Source: Desulfoluna sp. (GTDB lineage: Bacteria; Desulfobacterota; Desulfobacteria; Desulfobacterales; Desulfolunaceae). Taken from it: a DNA stretch of 64,000 bases. The translations under genes were made by a program, and so were the position numbers. Shown here piece by piece: positions 8,616 to 16,814 of the stretch (its first letter is position 1; every line of letters starts with the position of its first letter). Where the stretch lies: positions 43,455 to 107,454 of the forward strand of contig NZ_JAQYWB010000008.1 of the NCBI RefSeq assembly GCF_030145185.1. The letters run 5' to 3'. The notes beneath the pieces were generated by a model. That model had not been told where the DNA came from, ran no database searches, and saw only the letters and a list, made by a program, of their open reading frames with translations.

Positions 8616-9416
8616 GTGAAAGGCAGAGTGATCGTGATCACATCGGGTAAAGGCGGTGTGGGCAAAACGACGGCAACGGCTTCCATCGGTGCGGCCCTGG
8701 CCCTTAAGGGCAAGAAGACGGCCGTGGTGGATATGGATATCGGACTGCGCAACCTCGATGTGGTGATGGGGTTGGAAAACCGGATCGTCTTTAACGTGGT
8801 GGATGCGGTGAAGCACAAGTGCAAATCCTCCCAGGTGGCCATTAAGGACCGGCGCATCGACAACCTTTTTCTCATCCCCGCCTCCCAGAGCGACAACAAG
8901 AACACCATGAGTCCGGATGAGGTGACGGCCTTTATCTCCGAGATTCGAAGCGACTACGATTTTATCCTGATCGACTGTCCTGCGGGCATTGAACAGGGCT
9001 TTGAAAACGCCGTGGCCGCAGCGGACGACGCGGTGGTGGTCTGCATGCCCGAGGTCTCTTCCATTCGAGATGCAGACCGTATTATCGGCTTGCTCCTGGC
9101 CAAGGAGATTGTGCCCCGACTCGTGGTGAACCGTATTGTGCCCCAGATGGTGGCGCGCGGTGATATGCTCAGTCACGAGGATGTGGTGGATGTGCTTTCG
9201 GTGGAACTGCTGGGCCTTGTGGAGATGGATGAGCAGGTGATTGTCTCCACCAACACCGGGGTTCCCCTGGTGATGCAGAAGGACTCCAAAGCGGGGCGCG
9301 CGTTTGAGCGCATTGCCGGACGTCTTGCCGGACAGACCGATTTGCCTATCGAAGTGCCCCGGACGGACAGTGGCTTCTTTAAACGCCTGGGTCGGAAAAT
9401 GGGCCTGGCAAGGTAA
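8616..9416 (+). CDS. minD: Septum site-determining ATPase MinD
   Basis: 266 residues. Deviant Walker A SGKGGVGKTT near residue 10, Walker A' segment VVDMDIGLRNLD, and Walker B FILIDCPAGIE. The C-terminus GFFKRLGRKMGL is the amphipathic membrane-targeting helix of MinD. ATP-bound MinD dimers hold MinC at the cell poles and are released by MinE. The GTG at 8616 has AGGAGAG about 9 nt upstream and gives the standard N-terminus; upstream codons in frame have no ribosome site. Confidence 0.97.
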   Translation: MKGRVIVITSGKGGVGKTTATASIGAALALKGKKTAVVDMDIGLRNLDVVMGLENRIVFNVVDAVKHKCKSSQVAIKDRRIDNLFLIPASQSDNKNTMSPDEVTAFISEIRSDYDFILIDCPAGIEQGFENAVAAADDAVVVCMPEVSSIRDADRIIGLLLAKEIVPRLVVNRIVPQMVARGDMLSHEDVVDVLSVELLGLVEMDEQVIVSTNTGVPLVMQKDSKAGRAFERIAGRLAGQTDLPIEVPRTDSGFFKRLGRKMGLAR

Positions 9417-9423
9417 GGGGGAG

Positions 9424-9690
9424 ATGATGCTGAACCTGTTACAGAAGATGATGGGAAAAGAGGCACCCCGGAGCAGTGATGTGGCCAGAAAGCGTCTGAA
9501 GCTCGCCTTGGTGTGTGACAGCCTGGAGGTCTCCGATGAGGTGCTGCATAACTTGCGGGAGGATCTGCTGGATGTCATTTCCACTTATTTTGAGATTGAC
9601 AGAAAAGGGTTTACTCTGGATATTGATAAAACCGAAGATTACTCTGCCCTTGTGATGAATACCCCGATTTTGTCGGCCCTTCGCCGGTAA
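9424..9690 (+). CDS. minE: Cell division topological specificity factor MinE
   Basis: 88 residues. The N-terminal amphipathic anti-MinCD part (LLQKMMGKEAPRSSDVARKRL) is followed by the beta-rich dimerisation domain ending in DKTEDYSALVMNTPIL. It stimulates MinD ATPase and makes the Min system move. Starts 7 nt after minD, with AAGGGGGAG overlapping the minD stop. Two adjacent ATG codons (9424 and 9427) are possible starts. Confidence 0.93.
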   Translation: MMLNLLQKMMGKEAPRSSDVARKRLKLALVCDSLEVSDEVLHNLREDLLDVISTYFEIDRKGFTLDIDKTEDYSALVMNTPILSALRR

Positions 9691-9789
9691 GGCACAGCGT
9701 GCTGTGTGTGCTTTGTCGCCGGGCCATTCCAAGAGGGCCCCAGGGAAGACCCGGGGGTGCCGTGTTACGAAATGATATGAGAGGATTCC

Positions 9790-10485
9790 ATGGATCTCAC
9801 CCATGACCTGCTGCCGACCATTCCGCTGTTCCGTTCCCTGGACACCGACAGCCTTGCGCGTATTGCCGCCGCCGTGAAACCTGTCACGCTTAAACCGGGA
9901 GAGGCGCTCTTTCGCAAAGGGGATGACGGCAACGAGATGTACATTATTGAAGAGGGCGCCGTGAAGATCGTTCTGCCTTCCAGCGTGGGGGAAGAGATTA
10001 TCCTGACCGTCTTGAGGGAGCCCTCTTTTTTTGGCACCATGTCGATGTTTGATGGACAGAGCCGAAGCGCCGATGCCGTGGCCATGACCCCGAGCCGCCT
10101 ACTGGTCCTTGAACGTGACTCCTTTATTCATATCCTCCAGGAAGACGAACACGCCCTTCGCACTCTTTTGTGCGACCTCTCCTCCATGATTCGTAAAACA
10201 GACGACCTCCTGGAAGGTCTCTGTTTTTTCAGTATTTCCACCCGCCTTGCAAAATGTCTCTTGGAGTTGGCCGAACAGGCCTCAGATGGAAGTGACCATC
10301 CCGTGGAGATCGATCTTACCTTTACCCAGAAAGAGCTGGGTGAGATGGTGGGGGCCACCCGGGAAAGCGTGAACCGCGAGCTCAAAAAATTTCGGGAAGA
10401 GGGCATTATTCATTTGAACCGGGGGATTATCACGATTTCCGACTGGGACGCACTTGAAGAACTCGCCATGCCCATCGATTTTTAA
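9790..10485 (+). CDS. Crp/Fnr-family transcription regulator
   Basis: 231 residues. Cyclic-nucleotide-binding beta-roll (about 15-130, with GDDGNEMYIIEEGAVKI and FFGTMSMFDGQSRSADAVA), dimerisation helix, then a Crp-type winged helix (FTQKELGEMVGATRESVNREL, about 175-200). It lacks the N-terminal cysteine cluster of oxygen-sensing FNR, so it is more likely a cAMP- or other-ligand-responsive member. GAGAGGA precedes the ATG. It follows minE by 100 bp and has its own terminator, so it is probably a separate transcript. Target genes are unknown. Confidence 0.9.
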   Translation: MDLTHDLLPTIPLFRSLDTDSLARIAAAVKPVTLKPGEALFRKGDDGNEMYIIEEGAVKIVLPSSVGEEIILTVLREPSFFGTMSMFDGQSRSADAVAMTPSRLLVLERDSFIHILQEDEHALRTLLCDLSSMIRKTDDLLEGLCFFSISTRLAKCLLELAEQASDGSDHPVEIDLTFTQKELGEMVGATRESVNRELKKFREEGIIHLNRGIITISDWDALEELAMPIDF

Positions 10486-10591
10486 ACAGAGGGCCATCCC
10501 AGAGAACGTATCGACCACTATAAAAAAGGTAACGGCTGAGTTCCTGATAACGGAAAATGCTCGGGTGACGAGCTGAATTCCCGCGGAAACG

Positions 10592-10632
10592 AGTCCCCGG
10601 CAGCGCTGTCGGGGACTTTTTTTGTTTTTTTG
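10592..10632 (+). terminator. Rho-independent terminator after the Crp-type gene
   Basis: Stem AGTCCCCG(GC) / (GC)CGGGGACT around a small loop at 10592-10617, followed by an almost unbroken T-run to 10632. Confidence 0.9.
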
Positions 10633-10633
10633 G

Positions 10634-10731
10634 AACTATTCATCTTATGCCTCCGGCGGCAAGGGTGGCGAAGCCACTTAGGCAAAAGTTTAGCCCCCGG
10701 CAGGGCCGCCGGAGGCACTATCTGAATAGTT
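10634..10731. repeat. Family-C palindromic repeat, complete copy
   Basis: A 98-bp element whose outer arms AACTATTCA and TGAATAGTT, and inner arms TGCCTCCGGCGG and CCGCCGGAGGCA, are inverted repeats. A 39-bp part (GCCTCCGGCGGCAAGGGT through GCCACTTAGGCAAA) recurs on the other strand at 43039-43103 with one mismatch, and more loosely near 63353-63420. No ORF. It resembles a REP/BIME-like or small MITE-like repeat. Confidence 0.75.
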
Positions 10732-10841
10732 ACAGATGATTATGGTATGATTCCAGAGCCATGCTAAAATCAAAGGCGGATGTGATTACATCCGCGGGAG
10801 GCTTTTTTGGAAGCTGAACAGTCACTTTTTTTAGCACATTG

Positions 10842-11636
10842 CTATGGGGTTGTGGGGTGCGAGGGGACGGTGTGTTTGCTGAGGAGCGGGGAAAACTCGT
10901 TTCGGATGATGGCATCAAGTTTTTTCCCCACCTCAAGGCCAATATCGATGAATTCCGGGCCATAGAGTTTCCCGGTTTGGGATCGGAAGGTCTCTTTGAT
11001 CCGTGCGATTCCCTCCAGGGCTCTGGGGTAGTGGGTCATGAACAGGGGCAGGGGGATTCGAGCGTAAGAGACCATATCCCAGACGGTATGCGCGAAATTG
11101 TCAGGACCCCACCGGAATTTATCGGCATCGTAGAGGGCGTCGGCCAGGCCTTGGGCGTCAGGTCCCATCGGACAGGGGGTCTCCTGGACTCGAAAGGCTT
11201 CATGACAGGCAATGGCAAAGGCAATTTCACCAATCTCTTTTTCGGGAAATCCCAGGAAATGAAGGGCTTTCCGGGCGTAGGTGGCCCCTTTTTCAGCGTG
11301 GTCTTTGTGTTTGCGCATGGTGTCGTGGAGGAGACCGGCACAGTGGGCTTTGAACATGATGTGATCGATCTGGGGACCCGGGGTATTTTTACCTTCCACG
11401 AAAACGATGGCACCGGCTTCGATGGCGACCTTCTGCGAGTGGGAGAGCCCATGCCCGAAGTCTTCATCAAGCTCGGCTTTCAGGTGGGACATGAGTTCCT
11501 TAAGCGGCTTGCTTTGTTCAAAAAGCCGGTGCGACCGTAACAGGGCATCGGCTTCCTTTTTATAAAAAGCAGGCGCTGGGAGATCCCGCACCAGCTCCCT
11601 CGCCCTTTCCCGAATTTGTCGGTAGGTTTCATCCAT
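10842..11636 (-). CDS. HD-domain phosphohydrolase
   Basis: 264 residues (GTG at 11657 would add 7). HD superfamily features: GHGLSHSQKVA supplies the first histidine, HCAGLLHDTMR the H...HD pair, and ALYDADKFRW the last aspartate; together these bind the metal. Such proteins hydrolyse phosphate esters of nucleotides or second messengers. Neither start has a strong ribosome site. It is divergent from the DUF134 operon, separated by 250 bp. The substrate is unknown. Confidence 0.7.
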   Translation of the reverse strand: MDETYRQIRERARELVRDLPAPAFYKKEADALLRSHRLFEQSKPLKELMSHLKAELDEDFGHGLSHSQKVAIEAGAIVFVEGKNTPGPQIDHIMFKAHCAGLLHDTMRKHKDHAEKGATYARKALHFLGFPEKEIGEIAFAIACHEAFRVQETPCPMGPDAQGLADALYDADKFRWGPDNFAHTVWDMVSYARIPLPLFMTHYPRALEGIARIKETFRSQTGKLYGPEFIDIGLEVGKKLDAIIRNEFSPLLSKHTVPSHPTTP

Positions 11637-11816
11637 AGAAATAAGTGTACCACACACCGCCGGGGCTTGGGAATAGGGAAGCAGGGTCAGAAACTCCGTT
11701 CGGATGGATCGGTCTTCCTCCCTTTGTCTGGAAAATGGTTGAGTTAAATTTTAGCGTTTTATTTCGGGTGTTTTCGCTGTGAATAGGGGCCGGTCGGTTC
11801 TCTGCCAAAAAAAACG

Positions 11817-11870
11817 TTGACAGAGGGTTGGGCCTGGTCTAAATAACAGCTTATGAGCATATGCTCATAA
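11817..11870 (+). promoter_or_regulatory. Promoter and palindromic operator of the DUF134 gene
   Basis: TTGACA (11817-11822), exact 17-bp spacer, TAAATA (11840-11845). A perfect 20-bp palindrome, TTATGAGCATATGCTCATAA, covers the expected transcription start (11851-11870), ending 3 nt before the AGGAGGA ribosome site. Position and symmetry indicate a repressor operator, most simply autoregulation by the DUF134 product; this is inferred. Confidence 0.8.
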
Positions 11871-11883
11871 CTCAGGAGGAATT

Positions 11884-12324
11884 ATGGTACGTCCGAAAAA
11901 AGAACGGGTGGTGGGAGTTTCCACCAGCCTCAGCTATTTCAAACCCGGGGGCATTCCCCTCTGGCAGCTGGAGGAGACCCTTCTCACCGTGGACGAACTG
12001 GAATCTCTGAGGCTCTGTGATCTGGAACAGCTTTCCCATGAAGAGGCGGGTCGATGTATGAATGTGTCTCGGGCCACTCTCGGACGTATTGTTCGCGAGG
12101 CACGGCGTAAAGTCGCCGATGCGCTGGTTCATGCCAAGGCGCTGCGCGTTGAGGGCGGTAACTATCGGATCACAGAGGAGATGCGCCTGTTTGTCTGCAG
12201 CGACTGCGGCAAAAGGTGGGTAGAACCCTATGGAACCGGTCGGCCCGATGGGTGTCCGGGGTGTGGAAGCATCCAATTTCACAGGGTATGGAAAGAAGAA
12301 GCCGAGTTCCCCGAATTCGAATGA
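11884..12324 (+). CDS. DUF134 family DNA-binding protein
   Basis: 146 residues. Begins MVRPKKERVV and has a sigma-70 region-4-like helix-turn-helix (about 45-85: LTVDELESLRLCDLEQLSHEEAGRCMNVSRATLGRIVREAR), as in DUF134 proteins that accompany NifX/ORP-type genes in anaerobes. The C-terminus adds a four-cysteine zinc-ribbon-like module (CSDCGKRW and CPGCGS). AGGAGGA lies at the right distance. It sits first in a run of ferredoxin-ATPase and NifX-like genes and is preceded by a perfect palindrome, so it is the likely local regulator. Confidence 0.85.
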   Translation: MVRPKKERVVGVSTSLSYFKPGGIPLWQLEETLLTVDELESLRLCDLEQLSHEEAGRCMNVSRATLGRIVREARRKVADALVHAKALRVEGGNYRITEEMRLFVCSDCGKRWVEPYGTGRPDGCPGCGSIQFHRVWKEEAEFPEFE

Positions 12325-12467
12325 TGCCGTGGTTACGTTTTTTTGATCCCCAGGTCCGGCGCAGTACCGCGTGAATCTGTTTCAAAATGATTGTTGTCCG
12401 AGACATCTCTTCCCATATAAGGAGCTCCGGCGTTAAGATGAACCCGTAACACGGGGAAGTGAACGCC

Positions 12468-13316
12468 ATGATCATCACGGTAGCCAGCGGCAAAGGGGGC
12501 ACGGGGAAAACCACCGTGGCCACCAACCTCGCCGTAGCCGTCGGAAAAGGGACCACCCTTCTCGACTGCGACGTGGAAGAGCCCAATGTCCATCTGTTTC
12601 TAGAACCCAAAAATCTTAGAAAAACACCCATCACCACCATGATTCCGGTGGTGGATCAGGATGCCTGCATTCAGTGTGGCGCCTGCAGTGAGTTGTGTCA
12701 TTTTTCTGCCATCACGCTGGTGGCAGACGAATTGTACCTTTTTCCCAATATGTGCCATAGCTGTGGGGGCTGCGTCATGGTTTGCCCTGCCGGTGCTCTG
12801 ACGGAAGGATCCCGTGAATTAGGGGAATTGGAGATTGGCCAGTGGAACGATATTGAGCTGATCTCAGGGCGTCTCCGGGTCGGAGAGGCCATGAGCCCTC
12901 CCCTCATCGAGCGGGTTAAAGAAGCCGCCGAGGGACGGGAGCTGGTCATTGTGGACGCGCCTCCCGGAACCTCGTGTCCGGTGATCGCCGCCATGAACGG
13001 GACTCACTATGTGCTTTTGGTGACCGAACCCACTCCCTTCGGGCTTAACGACCTGAAGCTTGCCGTGGAGGCTGTGCGGGTTCTGGGCATGCCCTTTGGC
13101 ATCGTGATTAACCGGGCCGATGCCGGTGATGATCGGGTCGTCCGGTATGCAGAGGAAGAGGGCATCGAAATTCTGATGTCGATTCCTTACAGCCGAAAGG
13201 TGGCAGAGTATTACGCCCGGGGACGGCTTTTGGTGGAGGCGATGCCAGAGATGGCTGAGGCCTTTGGCGGCCTGGTCGAAAAAATACGGGCAGCCGTGGA
13301 AAGGGGGACGCGATGA
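12468..13316 (+). CDS. MinD/Mrp-type ATPase with two [4Fe-4S] motifs (1)
   Basis: 282 residues. Walker A SGKGGTGKTT near residue 7, then an inserted bacterial ferredoxin domain (about 60-110) with CIQCGACSELC and CHSCGGCVMVCP, each a CX2CX2CX3C cluster motif, then the rest of the ParA/MinD fold (IVDAPPGTSCPV). The ATG at 12468 is preferred, with GGGGAAG 9 nt upstream; GTG at 12459 is the alternative. Proteins of this layout occur in ORP-complex loci of Desulfovibrio beside NifX-like proteins and may handle Fe-S or metal-sulfur clusters using ATP. It overlaps the next, paralogous gene by 4 nt, so the two are probably made as a pair. Confidence 0.85.
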   Translation: MIITVASGKGGTGKTTVATNLAVAVGKGTTLLDCDVEEPNVHLFLEPKNLRKTPITTMIPVVDQDACIQCGACSELCHFSAITLVADELYLFPNMCHSCGGCVMVCPAGALTEGSRELGELEIGQWNDIELISGRLRVGEAMSPPLIERVKEAAEGRELVIVDAPPGTSCPVIAAMNGTHYVLLVTEPTPFGLNDLKLAVEAVRVLGMPFGIVINRADAGDDRVVRYAEEEGIEILMSIPYSRKVAEYYARGRLLVEAMPEMAEAFGGLVEKIRAAVERGTR

Positions 13317-14203
13317 AAGAGATTACCGTCTTGAGCGGCAAAGGGGGCACGGGCAAAACCACCGTGACCGCTTCCTTTGCGGCGCTTATCAGCAATCGGG
13401 TTCTGGTGGATGCGGATGTCGACGCCGCGAATCTTTATATGATTACCCCCCACACCGTGAATTCGGAACATCCCTTCGAAGGAGGGAGTCTGCCGAAGAT
13501 CGATATCCAGGCCTGCACCCATTGCGGCGACTGCATCACGCGGTGTCGATTCAACGCCCTGGAAAAAGGCCCTCGCCTGAACCGCATCGCCTGCGAAGGC
13601 TGCGGCGTGTGTGCCCATTTCTGCCCCGAAGGGGCTATTACCATGGAACCTCGGGTCTGTGGCACCTGGTTTAACTCCAGCACTGAAAATGGCCCTCTGG
13701 TCCATGCCCGTCTCGGAATTGCCGAAGAGAACTCCGGCCTGCTGGTCTCCCTGCTTCGCCGTGAGGCCCGTAAGCAGGTTGAAGCCACCGGAGCCGATTA
13801 TATTCTCGTCGATGGCCCTCCAGGGATCGGTTGCCCGGTGATTGCCTCCACCACGGGATGCGACGCCGTGGTCGTGGTGACTGAGCCCACCGTCTCCGGG
13901 TTTCACGATTTAGAACGGGTGGCCGAGCTTGCCGCTTTCCTCAAGGTGCCGGTGATGCTCACCATCAACCGGTGGGATATTCATCCCATGATGGCGGAAC
14001 GCATTCGGGCGTTTGCAAAGGAGAAGGGCATGCACCATGTGGGTGACATCCCTGTAGACGAAGGAGTCACGGCGGCTATGGTGAAAGGGCAACCCCTGGT
14101 CACCTGCTCCGATGGCCCTGCCGCTACAGCCATTCGTGGTGTGTGGCAGCAGGTCGTCAATTTTCTCGATGATAAACACGGGCCATTTAAAATGGCTCTG
14201 TAA
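13313..14203 (+). CDS. MinD/Mrp-type ATPase with two [4Fe-4S] motifs (2)
   Basis: 296 residues, paralogous to the gene before it and overlapping it by ATGA. Walker A SGKGGTGKTT near residue 8, ferredoxin insertion (about 65-110) with CTHCGDCITRC and CEGCGVCAHFCP, then LVDGPPGIGCPV. Two different copies side by side suggest a heterodimeric ATPase, as the P-loop fold needs a dimer for hydrolysis. Likely role: ATP- and electron-dependent assembly or delivery of a metal-sulfur cofactor to the adjoining NifX-fold proteins. Pairing and substrate are inferred from gene order. Confidence 0.85.
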   Translation: MKEITVLSGKGGTGKTTVTASFAALISNRVLVDADVDAANLYMITPHTVNSEHPFEGGSLPKIDIQACTHCGDCITRCRFNALEKGPRLNRIACEGCGVCAHFCPEGAITMEPRVCGTWFNSSTENGPLVHARLGIAEENSGLLVSLLRREARKQVEATGADYILVDGPPGIGCPVIASTTGCDAVVVVTEPTVSGFHDLERVAELAAFLKVPVMLTINRWDIHPMMAERIRAFAKEKGMHHVGDIPVDEGVTAAMVKGQPLVTCSDGPAATAIRGVWQQVVNFLDDKHGPFKMAL

Positions 14204-14220
14204 CCCAAGGAGAACTTTCA

Positions 14221-14583
14221 ATGAAGATTGCAGTGACAGCTACAGCAGCAGATTTTGACGCCCCCATGGATCTTCGATTCGGCCGTGCCGCTTGTTTTCT
14301 TGTGGTGGACACCGAGACCATGTCCTGGAGCGTAGTAGAAAATACCCAGAACTTGAATGCCGCCCAGGGTGCAGGGATCCAGGCAGGTAAAACCATCGTG
14401 GAAACCGGTTGTACCGCCATCATTACTGGCAATTGCGGTCCCAAGGCGTTTCGTATTCTCACCGGGGCCGGTATTAAAATTGTTACCGGGGCCAAGGGCA
14501 GTGCCCGTCAGGCCGTGGAGCAATACAAAGCCGGCGAGCTCCAGGAGTCCTCAGAAGCCAACGTTGAAGGGCACTGGATTTAG
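14221..14583 (+). CDS. NifX/NifB-C-fold protein, orange-protein-like
   Basis: 120 residues covering one dinitrogenase iron-molybdenum cofactor-binding domain (MKIAVTATAADFDAPMDLRFGRA...FLVVD; TIVETGCTAIITGNCGPKAF). This fold binds metal-sulfur cofactors or precursors, and its closest genomic analogue next to MinD-type Fe-S ATPases is the Mo/Cu orange protein of Desulfovibrio. AAGGAGA precedes the ATG and it follows the second ATPase by 17 nt. No nif genes are in the window, so a nitrogenase role is unlikely. Confidence 0.85.
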   Translation: MKIAVTATAADFDAPMDLRFGRAACFLVVDTETMSWSVVENTQNLNAAQGAGIQAGKTIVETGCTAIITGNCGPKAFRILTGAGIKIVTGAKGSARQAVEQYKAGELQESSEANVEGHWI

Positions 14584-14589
14584 TCGCCT

Positions 14590-14609
14590 GCCCCCCACCG
14601 CGGTGGGGG
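14590..14609 (+). terminator. GC hairpin between the two NifX-like genes
   Basis: CCCCCCACCGCGGTGGGGGG is a perfect 20-bp palindrome just after the stop codon. There is no T-run, so partial attenuation or mRNA 3'-end protection is more likely than full termination. Confidence 0.55.
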
Positions 14610-14663
14610 GCCTGACGTCCTCGTTTATACTCAGTGATCAAATAATATCCCAAGGAGAAAGAT

Positions 14664-15020
14664 ATGAAAATTGCCATTCCACTGGCCATGGGCCAGCTGA
14701 CTGCACATTTCGGACATTGCCAGGAATTTGCCTTTGTGGCTGTTGCTGATGGAAAAGTTACCGGAACAGAGAAACTTGTTCCTCCTCCCCACGAGCCCGG
14801 CGTTCTGCCCAAGTGGCTGGCGGAGCACGGTGTCACCCACGTCATCGCCGGTGGCATGGGCGGCAGGGCTCAGGCGCTCTTCACCGAGAGCAATATCGCC
14901 GTGATTACCGGTGCTCCTGTGGAAGATCCTGAAGTGCTGGTGAAAGCCTGGCTTGCCAAATCCCTGGAGACGGGTGAGAACACCTGCGGTCACGATGAAA
15001 ATCATATCTGTGACCACTGA
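14664..15020 (+). CDS. Second NifX-fold protein with Cys/His tail
   Basis: 118 residues of the same dinitrogenase-cofactor fold (MKIAIPLAMGQLTAHFGHCQEF; VTHVIAGGMGGRAQALF). It differs from its neighbour in the extra HFGHCQEF motif and in a C-terminal tail rich in metal ligands (TCGHDENHICDH), which suggests direct metal binding. AAGGAGA lies at the usual distance. Last gene of the apparent operon; a strong terminator follows. Confidence 0.85.
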   Translation: MKIAIPLAMGQLTAHFGHCQEFAFVAVADGKVTGTEKLVPPPHEPGVLPKWLAEHGVTHVIAGGMGGRAQALFTESNIAVITGAPVEDPEVLVKAWLAKSLETGENTCGHDENHICDH

Positions 15021-15131
15021 TCCAGGCGCGAACCTGTTATCAGATTTTAGATAAGAAGTACGATAGCGTTCTGCGAGGGGCTTGATTCGCCTGTCCGTCC
15101 ACTTGAAGATGAGAGCCCCCGCTGAACACGC

Positions 15132-15176
15132 AAAACCCCGCTTTTGAGAGGTCCCTCTCGGATGCGGGGTTTTTTT
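15132..15176 (+). terminator. Rho-independent terminator
   Basis: AAAACCCCGC...GCGGGGTTTTTTT, with an inner GAGAGG/CCTCTC stem. It ends the NifX-like operon and, read on the other strand, the HAD-family gene. Confidence 0.9.
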
Positions 15177-15190
15177 GTTGGGGGGCAGGC

Positions 15191-15790
15191 TTAGGAAAGA
15201 TCCGCCTTCCGATCAATATCCCGCCAGGAGACGCAGCGGGTGTATGTGGGGCAGGGGGTGTCGGTCTGGTTCCAGGGCCGGTTGTAGAGAAAGGTAGGAA
15301 CCTGCATGGCCTCTCCCAGGAAGGTGGCCATGGAGAGGGAATCCTCCACCGCCAGGGTGTAGGGGCGGCCTTTTATCTTGTCCAGGGTGAGAAAAGAGCC
15401 CTGGGACGGGTCGTGACGCCCGTACTTGTCGCAGATATCAAAACGATCAAAGGGAATGTTTTCCCGGGTCAGCCAGGCCAGGGAGACCTCCCGGGTCTTG
15501 GGGGGGCGGCCGGTGACCACATGAAGGGGGTAGCCTGCCGTTTGCCAGGTGGTGAGGGTTTCCCTCACCCCCGGGACCGGGGAAAATCCCATGAGAACCT
15601 CCTCCTGGTGCACCACGTGAAACAGGTGCTCCAGCTGGGCCCGGGTCAGGCCGAACGAGTGGGAGAGGTCAAAGTGGGCGATCTCCTCATAGGTGGCGTC
15701 GATCCCGAACTCGCGTGTCACCAGGGCCGGGTAAGTCCGGGTGGTCTCGGAAATGACGTCATCGAGATCGATAAAAATAGGATGTTTCAT
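15191..15790 (-). CDS. HAD-superfamily 5'(3')-deoxyribonucleotidase-like phosphatase
   Basis: 199 residues. HAD motif I is IDLDDVISET (two aspartates, nucleophile and acid), motif II VVTGRPPKT, and the C-terminal acidic motif AVEDSLSMATF. The cap region and length fit the 5'-nucleotidase (NT5C) group. It lies 12 nt downstream of dapB on the same strand, so they may share a transcript. The real substrate is not known. Confidence 0.7.
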   Translation of the reverse strand: MKHPIFIDLDDVISETTRTYPALVTREFGIDATYEEIAHFDLSHSFGLTRAQLEHLFHVVHQEEVLMGFSPVPGVRETLTTWQTAGYPLHVVTGRPPKTREVSLAWLTRENIPFDRFDICDKYGRHDPSQGSFLTLDKIKGRPYTLAVEDSLSMATFLGEAMQVPTFLYNRPWNQTDTPCPTYTRCVSWRDIDRKADLS

Positions 15791-15802
15791 GAAAGGATCC
15801 GT

Positions 15803-16627
15803 TTAGAGGTTTTTCATGACGTCGATCATGGAGAAACAGTGTCCTGAGATGCCCTGGTCGCGCTTTTTTTCGACGAAGGCGACGGCATCCAAGGTTCCTT
15901 CGGCGTAGATGTCGCGGCCGTTGATGTTGTGCGTGATGCCGAATTCAGAGCCGCCATCCGAGGCCTTTAATGTGTAGGTGTGCCAGCCGTGGCCGTCCAG
16001 GTGCTCTTCGGCAATGCCCATGGCCTTCTGGGCCTCGGGATCCCGGACCTTGTCGATATCGGCCTCGGTGAAGTCCACACCGAGGAGGTTGAACTGGCGG
16101 ATGATGGCCTTGGCGGTTCCGCTGGTGTCGGCTTTCCAGCTCTGGTGACTCTCTTTGACGCTCATCTCATAGCCGTTGAAAAGGCCGGGAAAGTTCTGGG
16201 CTCCGTATTCGATCATGGCCTGAAGACCGACGATCTGTTTGGCCATGTTGGGGGCGATGACGGCCGGGATGTCAGAGTGATTGACTGCTTCACGGATTTG
16301 GTCCCGGTTGCCGCCGGTGGTGCCCATAACAAAGGGCAGTCCATTTTCGCAGTAGAAGGCGACGTTGGCATCCACGGCGGTGGGGTGGGTGTAATCCACG
16401 GTAATGAACGGGGCGTATTTTGCCTTGATTTTTTTGATTGCCTCGAAGCGTTCGTCCGGGGAGACCAGGGTGATGTCCGTGCCGTTTACCGGGATGCTTT
16501 TTTCTGTGCCGGGCCCGGTGAGGGAGAAGGGGATGACGGTGAACCGTTCGTCTTTCATGGCGTGGGCCAAAAGGGTGGTGGCCACCTTGCCGGGAACGCC
16601 GTTGATCATGATGTGGATGGGGGTCAT
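15803..16627 (-). CDS. dapB: 4-Hydroxy-tetrahydrodipicolinate reductase, plant-type
   Basis: 274 residues. NAD(P)H-dependent step of lysine and diaminopimelate synthesis. The N-terminal nucleotide fold starts IMINGVPGKVATTLL instead of the enterobacterial GxxGRMG. VMGTTGGNR, IAPNMAKQIV and ESHQSWKADTSGTAKA are signatures of the plant-type DapB also found in some deltaproteobacteria and cyanobacteria. The ATG at 16627 has GAGGCGA upstream; longer reading to 16669 lacks support. Confidence 0.88.
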   Translation of the reverse strand: MTPIHIMINGVPGKVATTLLAHAMKDERFTVIPFSLTGPGTEKSIPVNGTDITLVSPDERFEAIKKIKAKYAPFITVDYTHPTAVDANVAFYCENGLPFVMGTTGGNRDQIREAVNHSDIPAVIAPNMAKQIVGLQAMIEYGAQNFPGLFNGYEMSVKESHQSWKADTSGTAKAIIRQFNLLGVDFTEADIDKVRDPEAQKAMGIAEEHLDGHGWHTYTLKASDGGSEFGITHNINGRDIYAEGTLDAVAFVEKKRDQGISGHCFSMIDVMKNL

Positions 16628-16743
16628 GGTGTCGCCTCGTCTGTTGTGGATTCGATGGGGTTGAAACACGCCTGTGGCATGTCCGAGGCCAACCTACCAT
16701 ATTTACCCCCCCGATTCAAAAATCAAAACAGCCTGCCGTCATG

Positions 16744-16777
16744 AAAAAAACCGCCCCTTTTGAAGGGCGGTTTTTTT
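16744..16777 (-). terminator. Bidirectional terminator
   Basis: A7-ACCGCCC...GGGCGGT-T7 with a short loop. It serves the small periplasmic-protein gene that ends at 16815 on the minus strand. Confidence 0.85.
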
Positions 16778-16814
16778 AAGGGGGCAGGGACGATCAGCCA
16801 GCTGACACGGCCTC

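Noticed and set aside
8292..9584. Open frame of 430 codons opposite minD
   Set aside because: Antisense to minC, minD and minE; histidine/arginine-rich shadow without a domain or start signal.
11637..11657. GTG at 11657 as start of the HD-domain gene
   Set aside because: No ribosome site; the seven extra residues add nothing recognisable. ATG 11636 preferred, though it is weak as well.
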